Assembly: GCF_900142375.1 (NCBI RefSeq)
Contig: NZ_FRAR01000019.1
Span: 56,996 to 120,995, forward strand
Length of the DNA stretch: 64,000 bases
Reading direction: 5' to 3'
DNA from: Desulforamulus aeronauticus DSM 10349
Lineage (GTDB): Bacteria; Bacillota; Desulfotomaculia; Desulfotomaculales; Desulfotomaculaceae
Shown here: one piece after another, positions 46,908 to 56,061 of the stretch
How positions within the stretch are numbered: the first letter of the stretch is position 1
How the letters are laid out: each line of letters opens with the position of its first letter
Notes under the pieces: generated by a model
What the model saw: only the letters and a program-made list of their open reading frames with translations
Database searches by the model: none
Told to the model about the DNA's origin: nothing
Program-made: the position numbers and the translations under genes

Positions 46908-48803
46908 CTAGCGGCTTAACAGGCTGCCTACATATTTCAACAATTCATTGGCACAAACCGGGCAATAACCATGTTCTTTTATTAGGCGTGCACTAACTTC
47001 GTTAACACGTTTTAATTGTTCGGCATCGGGAGTTTTACTAGAGGTTGTAATCTTAACGATATCTTTGAGGTCTGCAAAGAGTTTCTTCTCAATGGCCTCC
47101 CGTAATCTTTCGTGACTATTATAGTTAAACCTCTTCTGTTTACGGGCATAACTGGATAAGCGAATTAGAATCTCTTCGCGGAAGGCTTTTTTGGCATTTT
47201 CCGAAATACCAATTTGCTCTTCAATGGATCGCATAAGTTTTTCATCGGGGTCCATTTCCTCATCGGTAATAGGATCTTTTAATTTAACTCCATTGCAGAA
47301 AGCTTCCACATTATCTAAGTAGTTATTAAACAATACCTGAGCAGACTCTTCAAAGGAATAAACAAAGGCCTTTTGAACTTCCTTCTTGGCCATATCATCG
47401 TATTCTTTTCTGGCCACTGAGATGAAGTTTAATAACCGCTCGCGCTCTTCCTGGGTAATAGAAGGATGTTGGTCCAGTCCATCTTTAATGGCCCGCAGCA
47501 CATCCATTGGATTAATGCATTGGGTATTGGTCCGGATTAAAGCCGAAGAAAGGCGGTTAATGACATATCGTGGGTCAACTCCACTCATGCCTTCATCAAT
47601 GGCTTCGAACTGCAGTTCTTTAAGATCCTTTTGTTTAAAGCCCTCTACATCTTCTCCATCGTATAGCTTCATTTTTTTAACGACGTCCATACCCTGTTTT
47701 TTTGATTCCTTGAGGCGAGACAACACCGAGAAAATACTAGCCACCCTTAGGGCATGGGGGGCGATATGAATGGTGCTGAGATCACTTTGCTTAATTAGCT
47801 TCTCGTAAATCTTTACTTCATCGGAAACCCTTAAATTATAAGGTATTTTCATGACAATGATCCGGGATTGCAGTGCTTCATTTTTCTTGTTACTAATAAA
47901 TGTTCTGTATTCATTTTCGTTTGTATGAGCAATAATCATTTCATCGGCATAAATCAAAGCAAAGCGGCCCGCTTTAAAGTTTCCTTCCTGAGACAGGGAT
48001 AGCAAATTCCAAAGAAACTTTTCATCGCACTTGAGCATTTCTTGAAATTCCATCAGACCCCGGTTAGAAATATTTAGTTCTCCATCAAAGCGGTAAGCCC
48101 GAGGATCCGACTCAGAACCGTACTCCGCAATGGTAGAAAAATCTATGCTGCCGGTTAAATCAGCGATATCTTGAGACTTTGGATCGGAGGGAGTAAAGGT
48201 TCCGATGCCTACCCTTTCATCTTCGGAGAGGAAAACCCGTTCTACTTCAACATTTTCAATTTTGCCGCCATATTCTTTTTCCAACATCATCCGACAGGAT
48301 GGACAAAGTTCTCCTTCGATATATACGCCATACTCTTTCATGAACTCTTCTCGTAATTCTTTAGGTACCAAGTGCAGGGGTTCCTCATGCATGGGACAAC
48401 CTTTAATGCCATACAAGGCTCCCTTTTCAGAACGACTGTACTTCTCTAATCCCTGTTTCAGCATAGCTACCAAAGTTGATTTACCACCACTAACCGGACC
48501 CATTAACAACAGAATACGCTTCCGTACATCCAAACGCCTGGCTGCAGGGTGGAAATATTCTTCTACCAACTTTTCCAATGGCTGATTCAAGCCAAAAATT
48601 TCCTGAGAAAAAAACTTATACGTTTTTCTGCCATCCTTTTCTTCCACACCAGCATCCTTAATCATGTTGTATAGTCTCGCGTGTGCCAATTGGCTAACAT
48701 AAGGCTTCTCTTTGATAATTGTTAGGTAATCTTGAAATGTTCCAGCCCAGGCTAAACTCTTTTCTACAGAGCGGTATTCGTCCAGAAGCTTCAAAAAATC
48801 CAC
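46908..48803 (-). CDS. prkA: PrkA serine protein kinase / AAA+ protein
   Basis: 631 residues. N-terminal PrkA AAA domain with P-loop MGPVSGGKSTLV (about 102-113), a Cys-containing stretch CPMHEEPLHL...CPSC, ELNISNRGLMEFQEMLK, then the C-terminal kinase-like region. PrkA in Bacillus acts in sporulation and has been described as both kinase and AAA+ protease. Start is GTG 48803 with AAAAGGAG ten bases upstream. Heads the prkA-yhbH-spoVR operon. Confidence 0.95.
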   Translation of the reverse strand: MDFLKLLDEYRSVEKSLAWAGTFQDYLTIIKEKPYVSQLAHARLYNMIKDAGVEEKDGRKTYKFFSQEIFGLNQPLEKLVEEYFHPAARRLDVRKRILLLMGPVSGGKSTLVAMLKQGLEKYSRSEKGALYGIKGCPMHEEPLHLVPKELREEFMKEYGVYIEGELCPSCRMMLEKEYGGKIENVEVERVFLSEDERVGIGTFTPSDPKSQDIADLTGSIDFSTIAEYGSESDPRAYRFDGELNISNRGLMEFQEMLKCDEKFLWNLLSLSQEGNFKAGRFALIYADEMIIAHTNENEYRTFISNKKNEALQSRIIVMKIPYNLRVSDEVKIYEKLIKQSDLSTIHIAPHALRVASIFSVLSRLKESKKQGMDVVKKMKLYDGEDVEGFKQKDLKELQFEAIDEGMSGVDPRYVINRLSSALIRTNTQCINPMDVLRAIKDGLDQHPSITQEERERLLNFISVARKEYDDMAKKEVQKAFVYSFEESAQVLFNNYLDNVEAFCNGVKLKDPITDEEMDPDEKLMRSIEEQIGISENAKKAFREEILIRLSSYARKQKRFNYNSHERLREAIEKKLFADLKDIVKITTSSKTPDAEQLKRVNEVSARLIKEHGYCPVCANELLKYVGSLLSR

Positions 48804-49005
48804 GCATTTATCACTCCTTTTGCAGTCAGAATCTGTTAGAAAAATGTAGCTTGTTTACCTGCCCGTGACCTATATAGGTTACGACCTTTAGGTTATGCCC
48901 TTCAGGGTACGCCAAGTCTTTAGGCACCGGTGGAAACCTAGTTTACCCTTAGGCAGATCGCATAGTCATACTTTCCGATATGCCTAGGCTAAAACTTACT
49001 AAACA

Positions 49006-49029
49006 TTTATATGCCGACAAGCATATAAA
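49006..49029. repeat. 9-bp-stem hairpin in the prkA upstream gap
   Basis: TTTATATGC-CGACAA-GCATATAAA. It is the clearest structure in the 479-base gap 48804-49282, which also has a palindrome ACCTATATAGGT near 48870 and no gene I can support. It may hold the divergent promoters for prkA and the 49289 gene. Confidence 0.45.
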
Positions 49030-49288
49030 AAGAAGATTTGTACCTAAAGTAACAGACCTGTTCTTTTAGAGAACGTAGTTTTTCCAACTGCGCAATTCTC
49101 CCAAGCCCTTACTTAGAACTTTTTTATTTTATTCGGTAAAATGGAAAAAGTGTCTAATTCGAAAATGATTCTTGATAAATTTCTACGATCTCGCAGCAAA
49201 ATTACCGGCAGGGCTAAATTCCTGCCATCTTTTTTCGATAACATAAGTAAAGAGAGATTTCTATGTACCTCGAAAGGAGGGCGTGAAA

Positions 49289-50125
49289 TTGGAAATCAAA
49301 GCCCCTCCCCCAAAAATGGATTATCCCGTGGCATCCCAGGGCGCTGTGCAGCTTAGTGAGGAGGAAAAGGAAGCTCTTAGCAAAGCCGAGGAAGAAAAAA
49401 AAGCTCTCCAGGAGATGTTGGAACAGTTGGACCGACGGCGGCAATTTCTCTATGATGAAAAGGACCCCGTCGGCTTCCTTGAACGATATAGCTATTCGAA
49501 TAGGCCAGGCAGTATCAAACTTTCCTCCAAACCCACAGACAGCGCTGCCGGACTCACTTCCCGACTGGTGGCGGCCACCAACGAACTGCAGGTGAACACC
49601 CTGATATCCGAAGCCCACAGCAACCTCATCAACCTGCGTTTGATCGCGGCGCTGGGTGAGGGCGACGATGCCCAAAGGGCGCGCGCCTATATCAGCAAGC
49701 TGGAAAAGCTGATCAAACGGGCCCGCAGCAAGGTGCATGAATTGCACAGTGAATACGTCATCAAGCACCGGCAACGCAAGGCAGAACAAAACCAGCAGGA
49801 CAGACGGGCTGAGCAGATTAAAGCAGAACTCCGTAGAAAGCGCCTAGCTCGAACCACCAAAGAAAACAGCTATCTGATCGACGTAACGCGAGATTATACC
49901 TTCGGGAGTAAAAAAGCCAATGCTGACCAGGGATTCCCTGATGCCGCAACCAAGCTGGACACAGCCAGTGAAGTGAGCATTGCCGCCGAGGCCCAGGCTG
50001 TGGCAGCCGCCGAAGCTGCTGGTGACAGTGTTGCTGTCGGTGGTGGTGATGTTGCTACCGGTGGTAACGTGGACATTACGGTCAGCGGCCTTGCTACTGA
50101 TGGCAGCGTGGACGTTACGGTATAG
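49289..50125 (+). CDS. unknown coiled-coil protein with repeat-rich tail
   Basis: About 278 residues. N-terminal Pro-rich start and a long charged coiled coil (about 25-55 and 120-185), then a C-terminal Ala/Gly/Val region with repeats of the type GNVDITV / GSVDVTV. No signal peptide or membrane segment. TTG 49289 has AAAGGAGG eight bases upstream; GTG 49283 is too close to it. The middle is visibly more GC-rich than the neighbours, which may indicate transfer. I do not recognise it. Confidence 0.7.
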   Translation: MEIKAPPPKMDYPVASQGAVQLSEEEKEALSKAEEEKKALQEMLEQLDRRRQFLYDEKDPVGFLERYSYSNRPGSIKLSSKPTDSAAGLTSRLVAATNELQVNTLISEAHSNLINLRLIAALGEGDDAQRARAYISKLEKLIKRARSKVHELHSEYVIKHRQRKAEQNQQDRRAEQIKAELRRKRLARTTKENSYLIDVTRDYTFGSKKANADQGFPDAATKLDTASEVSIAAEAQAVAAAEAAGDSVAVGGGDVATGGNVDITVSGLATDGSVDVTV

Positions 50126-50216
50126 CTGGAGCAATTCCGAAGCTAACAGACCAGAAAAGTCGCCCAGAGCATCGCATTGGAATTGCCAAACTGCCATCGT
50201 GAACCTTTTCAAAGTA

Positions 50217-50247
50217 AAAGGAGTGGCACTTTTGCGCCACTCCCTTT
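50217..50247. terminator. terminator hairpin after the coiled-coil gene
   Basis: AAAGGAGTGGC...GCCACTCCCTTT followed by CTTATT on plus. Core resembles the shared terminator family. Confidence 0.8.
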
Positions 50248-50280
50248 CTTATTAAGATAGCCTCACCGATAAAATAGCAT

Positions 50281-50625
50281 TTAACGGATTGGTTGATACT
50301 CTATATGAGAATCTTCAGAAGTTGCTTCCAGCTTAAAAATAACGGGTCTTAAGCCATCATTGCAGCTACAAATGGCAACACCTGGTTTTCTTATCCAATC
50401 GCCATAATAGAACAGATTATTCCCTGCACCATGTGCTAAGGCAAATACATATTGATAAATTGCTTTCCATGCTTCATCACAAAATCCTTCCGGTTTCGCA
50501 TAATCAGCATAGAATACTTGTCCTTTATCCATCATAGGACAGGCGGTTAGCCCCTCCACACCATACTCTTTGGCAAGTTCTTCATCAAGCGTTACCTTTA
50601 ATACGGTTATTTTTACCTTTTTCAT
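50281..50625 (-). CDS. TIGR04076-type small protein
   Basis: 114 residues. MKKVKITVLK at the start, CPMMDKGQVF, PEGFCDEAWKAIYQYVFAL, and GVAICSCNDGLRPVIFKLE fit the TIGR04076 family, common in anaerobes, of unknown function; conserved Cys suggest metal binding. ATG 50625 has GGGGG five bases upstream; the frame extends nine codons further without support. Terminated by 50651-50682 on its upstream side belonging to the next gene. Confidence 0.75.
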   Translation of the reverse strand: MKKVKITVLKVTLDEELAKEYGVEGLTACPMMDKGQVFYADYAKPEGFCDEAWKAIYQYVFALAHGAGNNLFYYGDWIRKPGVAICSCNDGLRPVIFKLEATSEDSHIEYQPIR

Positions 50626-50650
50626 AAAAACCCCCTGTATAAATAACAAC

Positions 50651-50682
50651 AAAGGCAGACATCTTAATCTACTGTCTGCCTC
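50651..50682 (-). terminator. intrinsic terminator after the 49-aa gene
   Basis: GGCAGACA...TGTCTGCC followed by TTTGTTGTT on minus. Confidence 0.8.
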
Positions 50683-50752
50683 ACCAAACTATCTAAAATT
50701 CATAAAATATCCCTATGGAAATGCGCCACAGGGCCGTGTTTGCCAACGTTTA

Positions 50753-50902
50753 TTAATGGGGCTTCTGTTCTTGTTCAGTTCCCTCAGCCAGTTCAGTAAC
50801 AATCAGGTTCTTTTCTTCTAACAGGGAACGGTCAAAATTTAAATTAGGAACCAAGCGGTAAAAGACCTCTTCACCCTCTATCCAAGTTAACAGGTATTGC
50901 AT
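50753..50902 (-). CDS. small protein of 49 residues, unknown
   Basis: MQYLLTWIEGEEVFYRLVPN followed by LNFDRSLLEEKNLIVTELAE and an acidic tail, ending TAA. ATG 50902 has GGGGGTGG four bases upstream, and the codons look used (no rare clusters). It fills most of the 390-base gap between the TIGR04076 gene and gatD and has its own terminator. No family recognised. Confidence 0.6.
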   Translation of the reverse strand: MQYLLTWIEGEEVFYRLVPNLNFDRSLLEEKNLIVTELAEGTEQEQKPH

Positions 50903-51042
50903 AGGACCACCCCCGTATTTTGTATACAGTATTTCTACTTGTGATCATTGTATCAAAATGTGAGGTGACTGACAATCCTTTCTAAAAAAAATATTTAATT
51001 ATATTTTTCGCCGCAAGATGTTAAAGCAACTTAGAGAACCGC

Positions 51043-51765
51043 TTATTTGACTAATCTCTCAACAATTACTCCTACAGCAGCTTCTTCCAGGTCATTGTTT
51101 AACTGTGATAAAGTGCTTTCTAAACCTCGCCTTTGCAAAGCCAACTGAATTAGTAAATCTGTCAGGCTGCTATTCTTAGGCAACAAAGGTCCATGCAAAT
51201 AAGAGCAAAATACATTTTTATACCTTGCCCCTTCCAGATGATCCTGGCCATTGTTACCAAAACCCGATACCACTTTACCTAAGGGTTCCATGTCGCCAAT
51301 AAAGGTTTGCCCGGAGTGGTTCTCAAAGCCCGCTATTTTAACAGGTACACCATTTATAGAAGACTCTATCACAATATTGCCAATGAGTCTTTTTTCTCCT
51401 GCTCGCGTATACAAATCCAGAATTCCCAATCCAGGGATTTTTTGACCTTCATGGGTTAGATAATATTGCCCCAACATCTGGTAGCCGCCACAAATGGCCA
51501 GAACCACCAGACCCTTTTCAATGGCCTGCCGGAGGGACTCTTTACGAAGTAGCAAATCTGCAGCCATTAAGTTTTGTTCCCGATCGGAGCCACCACCTAA
51601 AAATAAAAAATCAATCTCCTCAAAATCCACAGACTCTCCCACATTTACTTCTACTACTTCGACCGGGATACCCCGCCAGTGGCATCGTTGTACGAAGGCA
51701 ATAATATTACCCCGATCACCATAGAGATTTAATAAATCAGGATATAGATGACACACCTTCAGCAT
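51043..51765 (-). CDS. gatD: lipid II isoglutaminyl synthase, glutaminase subunit GatD
   Basis: Class I glutamine amidotransferase (CobB/CobQ-like), 240 residues. FLGGGSDREQNLMAADLL, nucleophile Cys in LAICGGYQMLGQ (about C94), catalytic His in FCSYLHGPLLPKN. With MurT it amidates D-Glu of lipid II. Overlaps the murT end by 29 bases, so they are translationally coupled. AGGAGGTG before ATG. Confidence 0.93.
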   Translation of the reverse strand: MLKVCHLYPDLLNLYGDRGNIIAFVQRCHWRGIPVEVVEVNVGESVDFEEIDFLFLGGGSDREQNLMAADLLLRKESLRQAIEKGLVVLAICGGYQMLGQYYLTHEGQKIPGLGILDLYTRAGEKRLIGNIVIESSINGVPVKIAGFENHSGQTFIGDMEPLGKVVSGFGNNGQDHLEGARYKNVFCSYLHGPLLPKNSSLTDLLIQLALQRRGLESTLSQLNNDLEEAAVGVIVERLVK

Positions 51766-53137
51766 GGGGCACCTCCTTCTCCGCCAGTGCCAGTAAAATC
51801 TTTTGAGCAGACCAAAGGGCCGTATAAGTAGAAAATAAATAGGTGAGTTTCCCTGGTCCTTCTAATGCCTTCTTAATGGCTGGCTCCATTTCCTTAATAA
51901 CGGTAATTTGTTCAAGAGGAATTCCTGCATATTTTAATCTAAGAGCCATCTCTTCTGCTCTTAAGCCGGAACATACAAATAATTCTATTTCATGATTAGC
52001 CTTGACCATGTGCTCAAAATCCACATCCCAAAGCCAGGAGATATCCTTACCATCTGCATCATTATCATTTATCGCCATAAAAACTGTTTTAGTGCCTGCT
52101 ATGCTCAGCAGACTATTGACGCCCTCGTTATAACCCGTAGGGTTTTTAACTAAGTTAAGAATAGCTGGCTTCCCTTGATAAAAAAAGGTTTCCATCCGGC
52201 CAATAGCCGGCCTGTAGGTTAACAAACCCTTGGCTATCTGCTCCGGCTTTATGCCAATTAAACTGCCTACGGTGAAAGCTGCCAGGGCATTGTAAACATT
52301 ATAAAAACCATGGGTATGAATAGATAACGTAGTCATTGCCTGATGATATTTAACACTGGCATTCAGTACTGAACCCACTGTTTCTATGGCAAAACCTTCT
52401 ATCTCTGGTTCCGGTCTTTTAAAAGAACAGCCGGGGCAAACAAAGGAACCCAATTGGCTGTATTGATAATTTTCGTATTGCAGTTCTTCGCCACACATGG
52501 GACAAAATCTGGCTTCTCTGGTTTGCTGAGAACCCGTTGCTGGCCGCTGATTGGGAGCCAGTCCAAAAAAGGTGGCACTATGACCGGTGGCTTGCTGCAT
52601 CTGGGCCACCAGGGGATCGTCACTGTTTAAGATAAGGTGTACTTGCGGTAGATCTTTTAATGCCTCCCTTACCAGGGTGACAGTTTTGTCCAGTTCCCCA
52701 TAGCGGTCTAGCTGATCTCTAAAAAAGTTATTAACTACCACCATCTGAGGGGAGATTTCCCTTAACACCTTCGGAAAAGAAGCTTCATCCACTTCCAGCA
52801 GAGCATAATCGCAATCAATGCGCCCCAGCCAGTTGGCATATCGAATAAAGGCAGTGGTTACCCCGGTAATCAGATTGGCACCCTCCTGATTGATGACAAT
52901 CTTGCAGCCAGTAGACGCAATTACACTGGCAATCATGTTATTAGTTGTGGTTTTGCCATTCGTTCCCGTAACCATAATAATATCTTTGCGGGCCTGTTTG
53001 GCTAAATCTCTCAGAGTGCCTTGATATATTCTCCTTGCTACCACTCCCGGTAGAGAAGAACCTTTCCCACCAAACATTCGGCTTAGGGAAGCAGCCAGCT
53101 TGGCTGCTATGACAGCTATCATTAGTTTAATATTCAT
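51737..53137 (-). CDS. murT: lipid II isoglutaminyl synthase, Mur-ligase subunit MurT
   Basis: 466 residues. VTGTNGKTTTNNMIA P-loop of Mur ligases, FFRDQLDRYGELD, a zinc ribbon insertion CPMCGEELQYENYQ...CPGC (about 218-238) and a C-terminal DUF1727 domain, all typical of MurT. It activates lipid II with ATP and receives ammonia from GatD. Confidence 0.94.
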   Translation of the reverse strand: MNIKLMIAVIAAKLAASLSRMFGGKGSSLPGVVARRIYQGTLRDLAKQARKDIIMVTGTNGKTTTNNMIASVIASTGCKIVINQEGANLITGVTTAFIRYANWLGRIDCDYALLEVDEASFPKVLREISPQMVVVNNFFRDQLDRYGELDKTVTLVREALKDLPQVHLILNSDDPLVAQMQQATGHSATFFGLAPNQRPATGSQQTREARFCPMCGEELQYENYQYSQLGSFVCPGCSFKRPEPEIEGFAIETVGSVLNASVKYHQAMTTLSIHTHGFYNVYNALAAFTVGSLIGIKPEQIAKGLLTYRPAIGRMETFFYQGKPAILNLVKNPTGYNEGVNSLLSIAGTKTVFMAINDNDADGKDISWLWDVDFEHMVKANHEIELFVCSGLRAEEMALRLKYAGIPLEQITVIKEMEPAIKKALEGPGKLTYLFSTYTALWSAQKILLALAEKEVPHAEGVSSIS

Positions 53138-53352
53138 CGTTAACCACCGCTTTTTATTTCCTTTTTATTCTTCCCGTTTCCTTACACAAGCAAACTTAGG
53201 TAATTTTACAAAGAATAATTTCCTATTCTTCCCTGGTGATTATAACGCTACAGCAGAGAAAACGTCAATAATACACTCCTTTTTCATTCATCTTTACTTT
53301 TCTAGTTGTTCCCCTTGGTAAAAACTGCATATAATAGAGGTGAGGTGATAAA

Positions 53353-53832
53353 ATGCTCAGCTTCGGTTTAATTATTGCCATTCTCTTTTTTATTGCGGGT
53401 ATGGCTGGCATATTTCTACCGGTCCTGCCAGGGGCCCCTTTACTAGTGGCAGGCATGGTGGCTTATGGATTGTTAGAAGGTTTTACACATCTGACCTGGC
53501 AGTTTTTCCTGGGTCAATTCATCTTAATGTCCTTTGTCTTTGGCATAGATTATTTAGCCAACGTATGGGGAGTAAAAAAGTACGGGGGCTCCCGTACCGC
53601 CGTTTGGGGCTCTGTGCTCGGTGCATTGGTGGGTTTGGTCCTTCTAGGCCCCTTAGGAATTATTCTTGGACCCTTTATTGGAGCGGTATCCGGTGAATTA
53701 CTAGCCAAACAAGATATCAATCAGGCCGTACGAGCCGGAATCGGTACCCTGTTGGGCTTCTTGGGAGGAGCCTTAGTAAAATTAATGATCCAAATCATCA
53801 TGATCGTATGGTTCTTTACTGCTATTAGGTAA
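53353..53832 (+). CDS. DUF456 family membrane protein
   Basis: 159 residues, four to five hydrophobic segments rich in Gly. GMAGIFLPVLPGAPLLVAGMVAYG and DYLANVWGVKKYGGSRTAVWGSVLGALVG are DUF456 hallmarks. GAGGTGATAAA precedes the ATG. Function unknown. Divergent from murT across a 215-base gap with no other feature seen. Confidence 0.88.
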   Translation: MLSFGLIIAILFFIAGMAGIFLPVLPGAPLLVAGMVAYGLLEGFTHLTWQFFLGQFILMSFVFGIDYLANVWGVKKYGGSRTAVWGSVLGALVGLVLLGPLGIILGPFIGAVSGELLAKQDINQAVRAGIGTLLGFLGGALVKLMIQIIMIVWFFTAIR

Positions 53833-53881
53833 GGTCAAAGGATAAAAGAGTCTGTTTTGCGCAATAAATTGATGTTGTGTC

Positions 53882-53969
53882 GTAGGGGCGACCTGTGGTT
53901 GTCCGCTATTTTGATACAGCATTGTAGCCCCGCAGGTAGTTCATTCGGATGAACAAAGTTCGCCCTTAC
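53882..53969. repeat. dispersed palindromic repeat, copy 2 (inverted relative to copy 1)
   Basis: Starts GTAGGGGCGACCTGTGGTTG and ends TTCGCCCTTAC. Reverse-complemented it matches 43239-43316 over nearly its whole length, with an extra stretch of about ten bases in the middle. It lies directly beside the terminator hairpin at 53972. Confidence 0.75.
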
Positions 53970-53971
53970 TA

Positions 53972-54018
53972 CAAAAAAGGGGAGTCGCAAAAAAGTAGTT
54001 TTGCGACTCCCCTTTTTT
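53972..54018. terminator. bidirectional terminator between DUF456 and the tRNA-binding protein
   Basis: AAAAAAGGGGAGTCGCAA...TTGCGACTCCCCTTTTTT with a loop AAAAGTAGTT. Serves both convergent genes; the csaA-like stop codon overlaps its end. Confidence 0.9.
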
Positions 54019-54415
54019 ACTCTGAGGCCTCTTCTTGAGGTATTTCCTTAAAGGGTACCGGACTACCAATTTCAACTGCCTCATTTAAAATCCAAATCCC
54101 ATCTATATCTCGCTCAAAGCCTAATTCATCCTGGGCACAAATCATCCCGTTGCTTACGACTCCCCTTAACTTACCCCTTTTAATTTTTTTACCACCGGGG
54201 AGTTTCGCTCCATGTAAGGCAACGGGTACTTTCAAGCTGGGAGCTACATTCCTGGCGCCACAAACAATCTGTAATGGTTCTTCCTGACCTATATTAACCA
54301 TGCATACAGTTAACTTCTCCGCATCTGGATGTTGTTCCGTAGCGATTATCTCCCCAACTACAATCTTATCACTGGTTATTAGTTCCTTTGTTGTTTCCTC
54401 AGTCACTTTTTTCAT
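54017..54415 (-). CDS. tRNA-binding (EMAP/CsaA-like) domain protein
   Basis: 132 residues, one OB-fold of PF01588: VVGEIIATEQHPDAEKLTVCMVNIG, VCGARNVAPSLKVPVALHGAKLPGG, and RGVVSNGMICAQDELG. Stand-alone versions exist as CsaA chaperone-like dimers or as YtpR-type proteins. No synthetase part is attached. GGGGG lies two bases before ATG. The gap to 54733 holds the hairpin at 54501-54530 and a palindrome near 54550-54577, no gene. Confidence 0.85.
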   Translation of the reverse strand: MKKVTEETTKELITSDKIVVGEIIATEQHPDAEKLTVCMVNIGQEEPLQIVCGARNVAPSLKVPVALHGAKLPGGKKIKRGKLRGVVSNGMICAQDELGFERDIDGIWILNEAVEIGSPVPFKEIPQEEASE

Positions 54416-54500
54416 GTCCCCCTATGCAGCAATGTTTTCCTAGTGTTCCATTATATATAGAAAAATGACAATACTCAAGTCTCGCAAGGAATCAAACAGC

Positions 54501-54530
54501 AAAAAAAGCCCACCCTTTGTGGACTTTTTA
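54501..54530 (-). terminator. hairpin between the DnaC-like and tRNA-binding genes
   Basis: Minus strand AAAAAGTCCAC-AAAG-GGTGGGCTTTTTTT: nine-base stem with a G-U pair and a T-run. It probably ends the DnaC-like transcript about 200 bases after its stop. Confidence 0.7.
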
Positions 54531-54733
54531 AGGTTGCGTGTAGGCAAGAGTTAAACCGCAGCGTCTGCAGTTAATAACCCCCACCGTTGTTGTATTCATT
54601 ATACCTTAATTGTTATAAAGATCAATAGATTTAAATTAGTTTCTTATAGTTCTTTTTTTCACAGGTACTTACTCTTGTTCTTCTATTTTCTAAATGTTAG
54701 ACATTTTCTCACAATGATCAAAATTCATTCCAT

Positions 54734-55567
54734 TTAACGAAGCCCACTGATGTGTTGATTAATTTTTTCCTGCCGAATAACCTCCCGAATATCATATTCC
54801 CTTTCCAACCAGAGCGGATAACACATTTGTTCAATGCGGGAAACGGTTCTTTCCCCCACCAACTTCACTAGATCATCAGATACATCCAAGTTTGTAGTTA
54901 TAATCGTCGGCAACTCTTGATTTACTCGGTGGTTAATGATGTTATAAATCTTGTTTTTAGTCCACTCGGTGTAGTTATGGGCACCAAGATCATCCATAAT
55001 TAATAACGGAACTTCACAGGCTGCTTCCACTAGACTATATTCAGTATAATTGCCTACATTGCTGTAACTAGCTTTAATCTTTTCCAACAGGTCCGGTACA
55101 ATGACAAATAAAACTGCTTTATCACTATTTTGCAATACATAATTAGCAATACAACAGGCTAAAAAAGTTTTACCCGAGCCCACCTGTCCCTGAAGTAATA
55201 GTCCTTCCCTTACATCTCCTTCAACAAAGGCTTTGGCAAAATCCTCGGCGTAGTGTAGGGTTCGCTGGGCGATCTCCAAGTAAGTTCTTTTCGACAAAGG
55301 CTCTTTTACGGTAGGAGAATAATAAGATAACTTAAAGTTATTAAAGGAGTGCTTTAACATGGACTTGGGAATTTGGCAGTTTCTAAATTTGTTCTCCAAC
55401 GCCTTACGCTGAACACAAATACAGGGCACAGCAAATTCGCCCTCCATATAAAGCCCCCTGTCTTCACATTTTTCACACTGGATACTTTTTATCTCTACAT
55501 TGTCGTCTTGCCGAGACCACCGATTACTCATTTGTTTTAAAATCTTCTCAGGATCGAAAAAATCCAT
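54734..55567 (-). CDS. DnaC/DnaI-like AAA+ ATPase
   Basis: 277 residues. N-terminal Cys motif CEKCEDRG...CIC (about 27-52), then an AAA+ core with Walker A GQVGSGKTFLA (about 126-136), Walker B LLIMDDLGAHNYTEWTKNKIYNIINHR, and a sensor-1 TTNLD. It resembles helicase loaders (DnaC/DnaI) and the ATPases of IS21, but there is no transposase next to it. Likely a chromosomal helicase loader or paralogue. GGAGG before ATG 55567. Confidence 0.8.
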   Translation of the reverse strand: MDFFDPEKILKQMSNRWSRQDDNVEIKSIQCEKCEDRGLYMEGEFAVPCICVQRKALENKFRNCQIPKSMLKHSFNNFKLSYYSPTVKEPLSKRTYLEIAQRTLHYAEDFAKAFVEGDVREGLLLQGQVGSGKTFLACCIANYVLQNSDKAVLFVIVPDLLEKIKASYSNVGNYTEYSLVEAACEVPLLIMDDLGAHNYTEWTKNKIYNIINHRVNQELPTIITTNLDVSDDLVKLVGERTVSRIEQMCYPLWLEREYDIREVIRQEKINQHISGLR

Positions 55568-55740
55568 TGTATGTCCTCCAAGCTTTGAACTTCTATCACT
55601 AATTTATCATATCATGAAAAATTTTTTAAGCCCTCAAATGAATAAGAACACTCTTAAAGGCAAAATCTGTTATTATAGGTTTTCAAACCCAGTGGTTACG
55701 TCTATAATTAGACATAGTACGACTTTAAGGAGAGTTCAAC

Positions 55741-56040
55741 ATGCTGGCATCGTGGGTTTGGGGTTTGGTAACCCTGTTCTTTTTAATCGGCATAAAAAAA
55801 TATCGCCCTGCCAAAAGCACTCTGCCGGTTCTTCTAATGGCTTGGTCTTCCGTGCTTTTCCTGGTATCACTGGTTCTCTATAGTGATCGTTTAACCTTTG
55901 ATTCAGGCGGTCTAAGTTGGGAACCTATGCTGTTAGCCACCGCGGCATTCCTTTTTTGTTTACCGCTGTACAGCAGATACCGACAACTTGTATTACTTCA
56001 GAAGAAAAACAAAAAGCAATCTAAGGCCCGTGCTTGTTAA
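55741..56040 (+). CDS. small membrane protein of unknown function
   Basis: 99 residues with three hydrophobic segments (about 1-18, 25-45, 60-78) and a basic C-terminus (QKKNKKQSKARAC). AGGAGAG precedes ATG. It shares an operon with the zinc-ribbon gene 21 bases downstream. No family recognised. Confidence 0.65.
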   Translation: MLASWVWGLVTLFFLIGIKKYRPAKSTLPVLLMAWSSVLFLVSLVLYSDRLTFDSGGLSWEPMLLATAAFLFCLPLYSRYRQLVLLQKKNKKQSKARAC

Positions 56041-56061
56041 TTCATATGTGGAGGTGCTCTC

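Noticed and set aside
50223..50240. TGGCAC...TTTTGC near 50224 as a second sigma-54 promoter
   Set aside because: The spacing between GG and GC is wrong and the bases belong to a terminator stem.
54734..55567. DnaC-like ATPase as an IS21 helper (IstB)
   Set aside because: No IstA transposase, no terminal inverted repeats and an N-terminal Cys motif typical of chromosomal DnaI/DnaC-like proteins.
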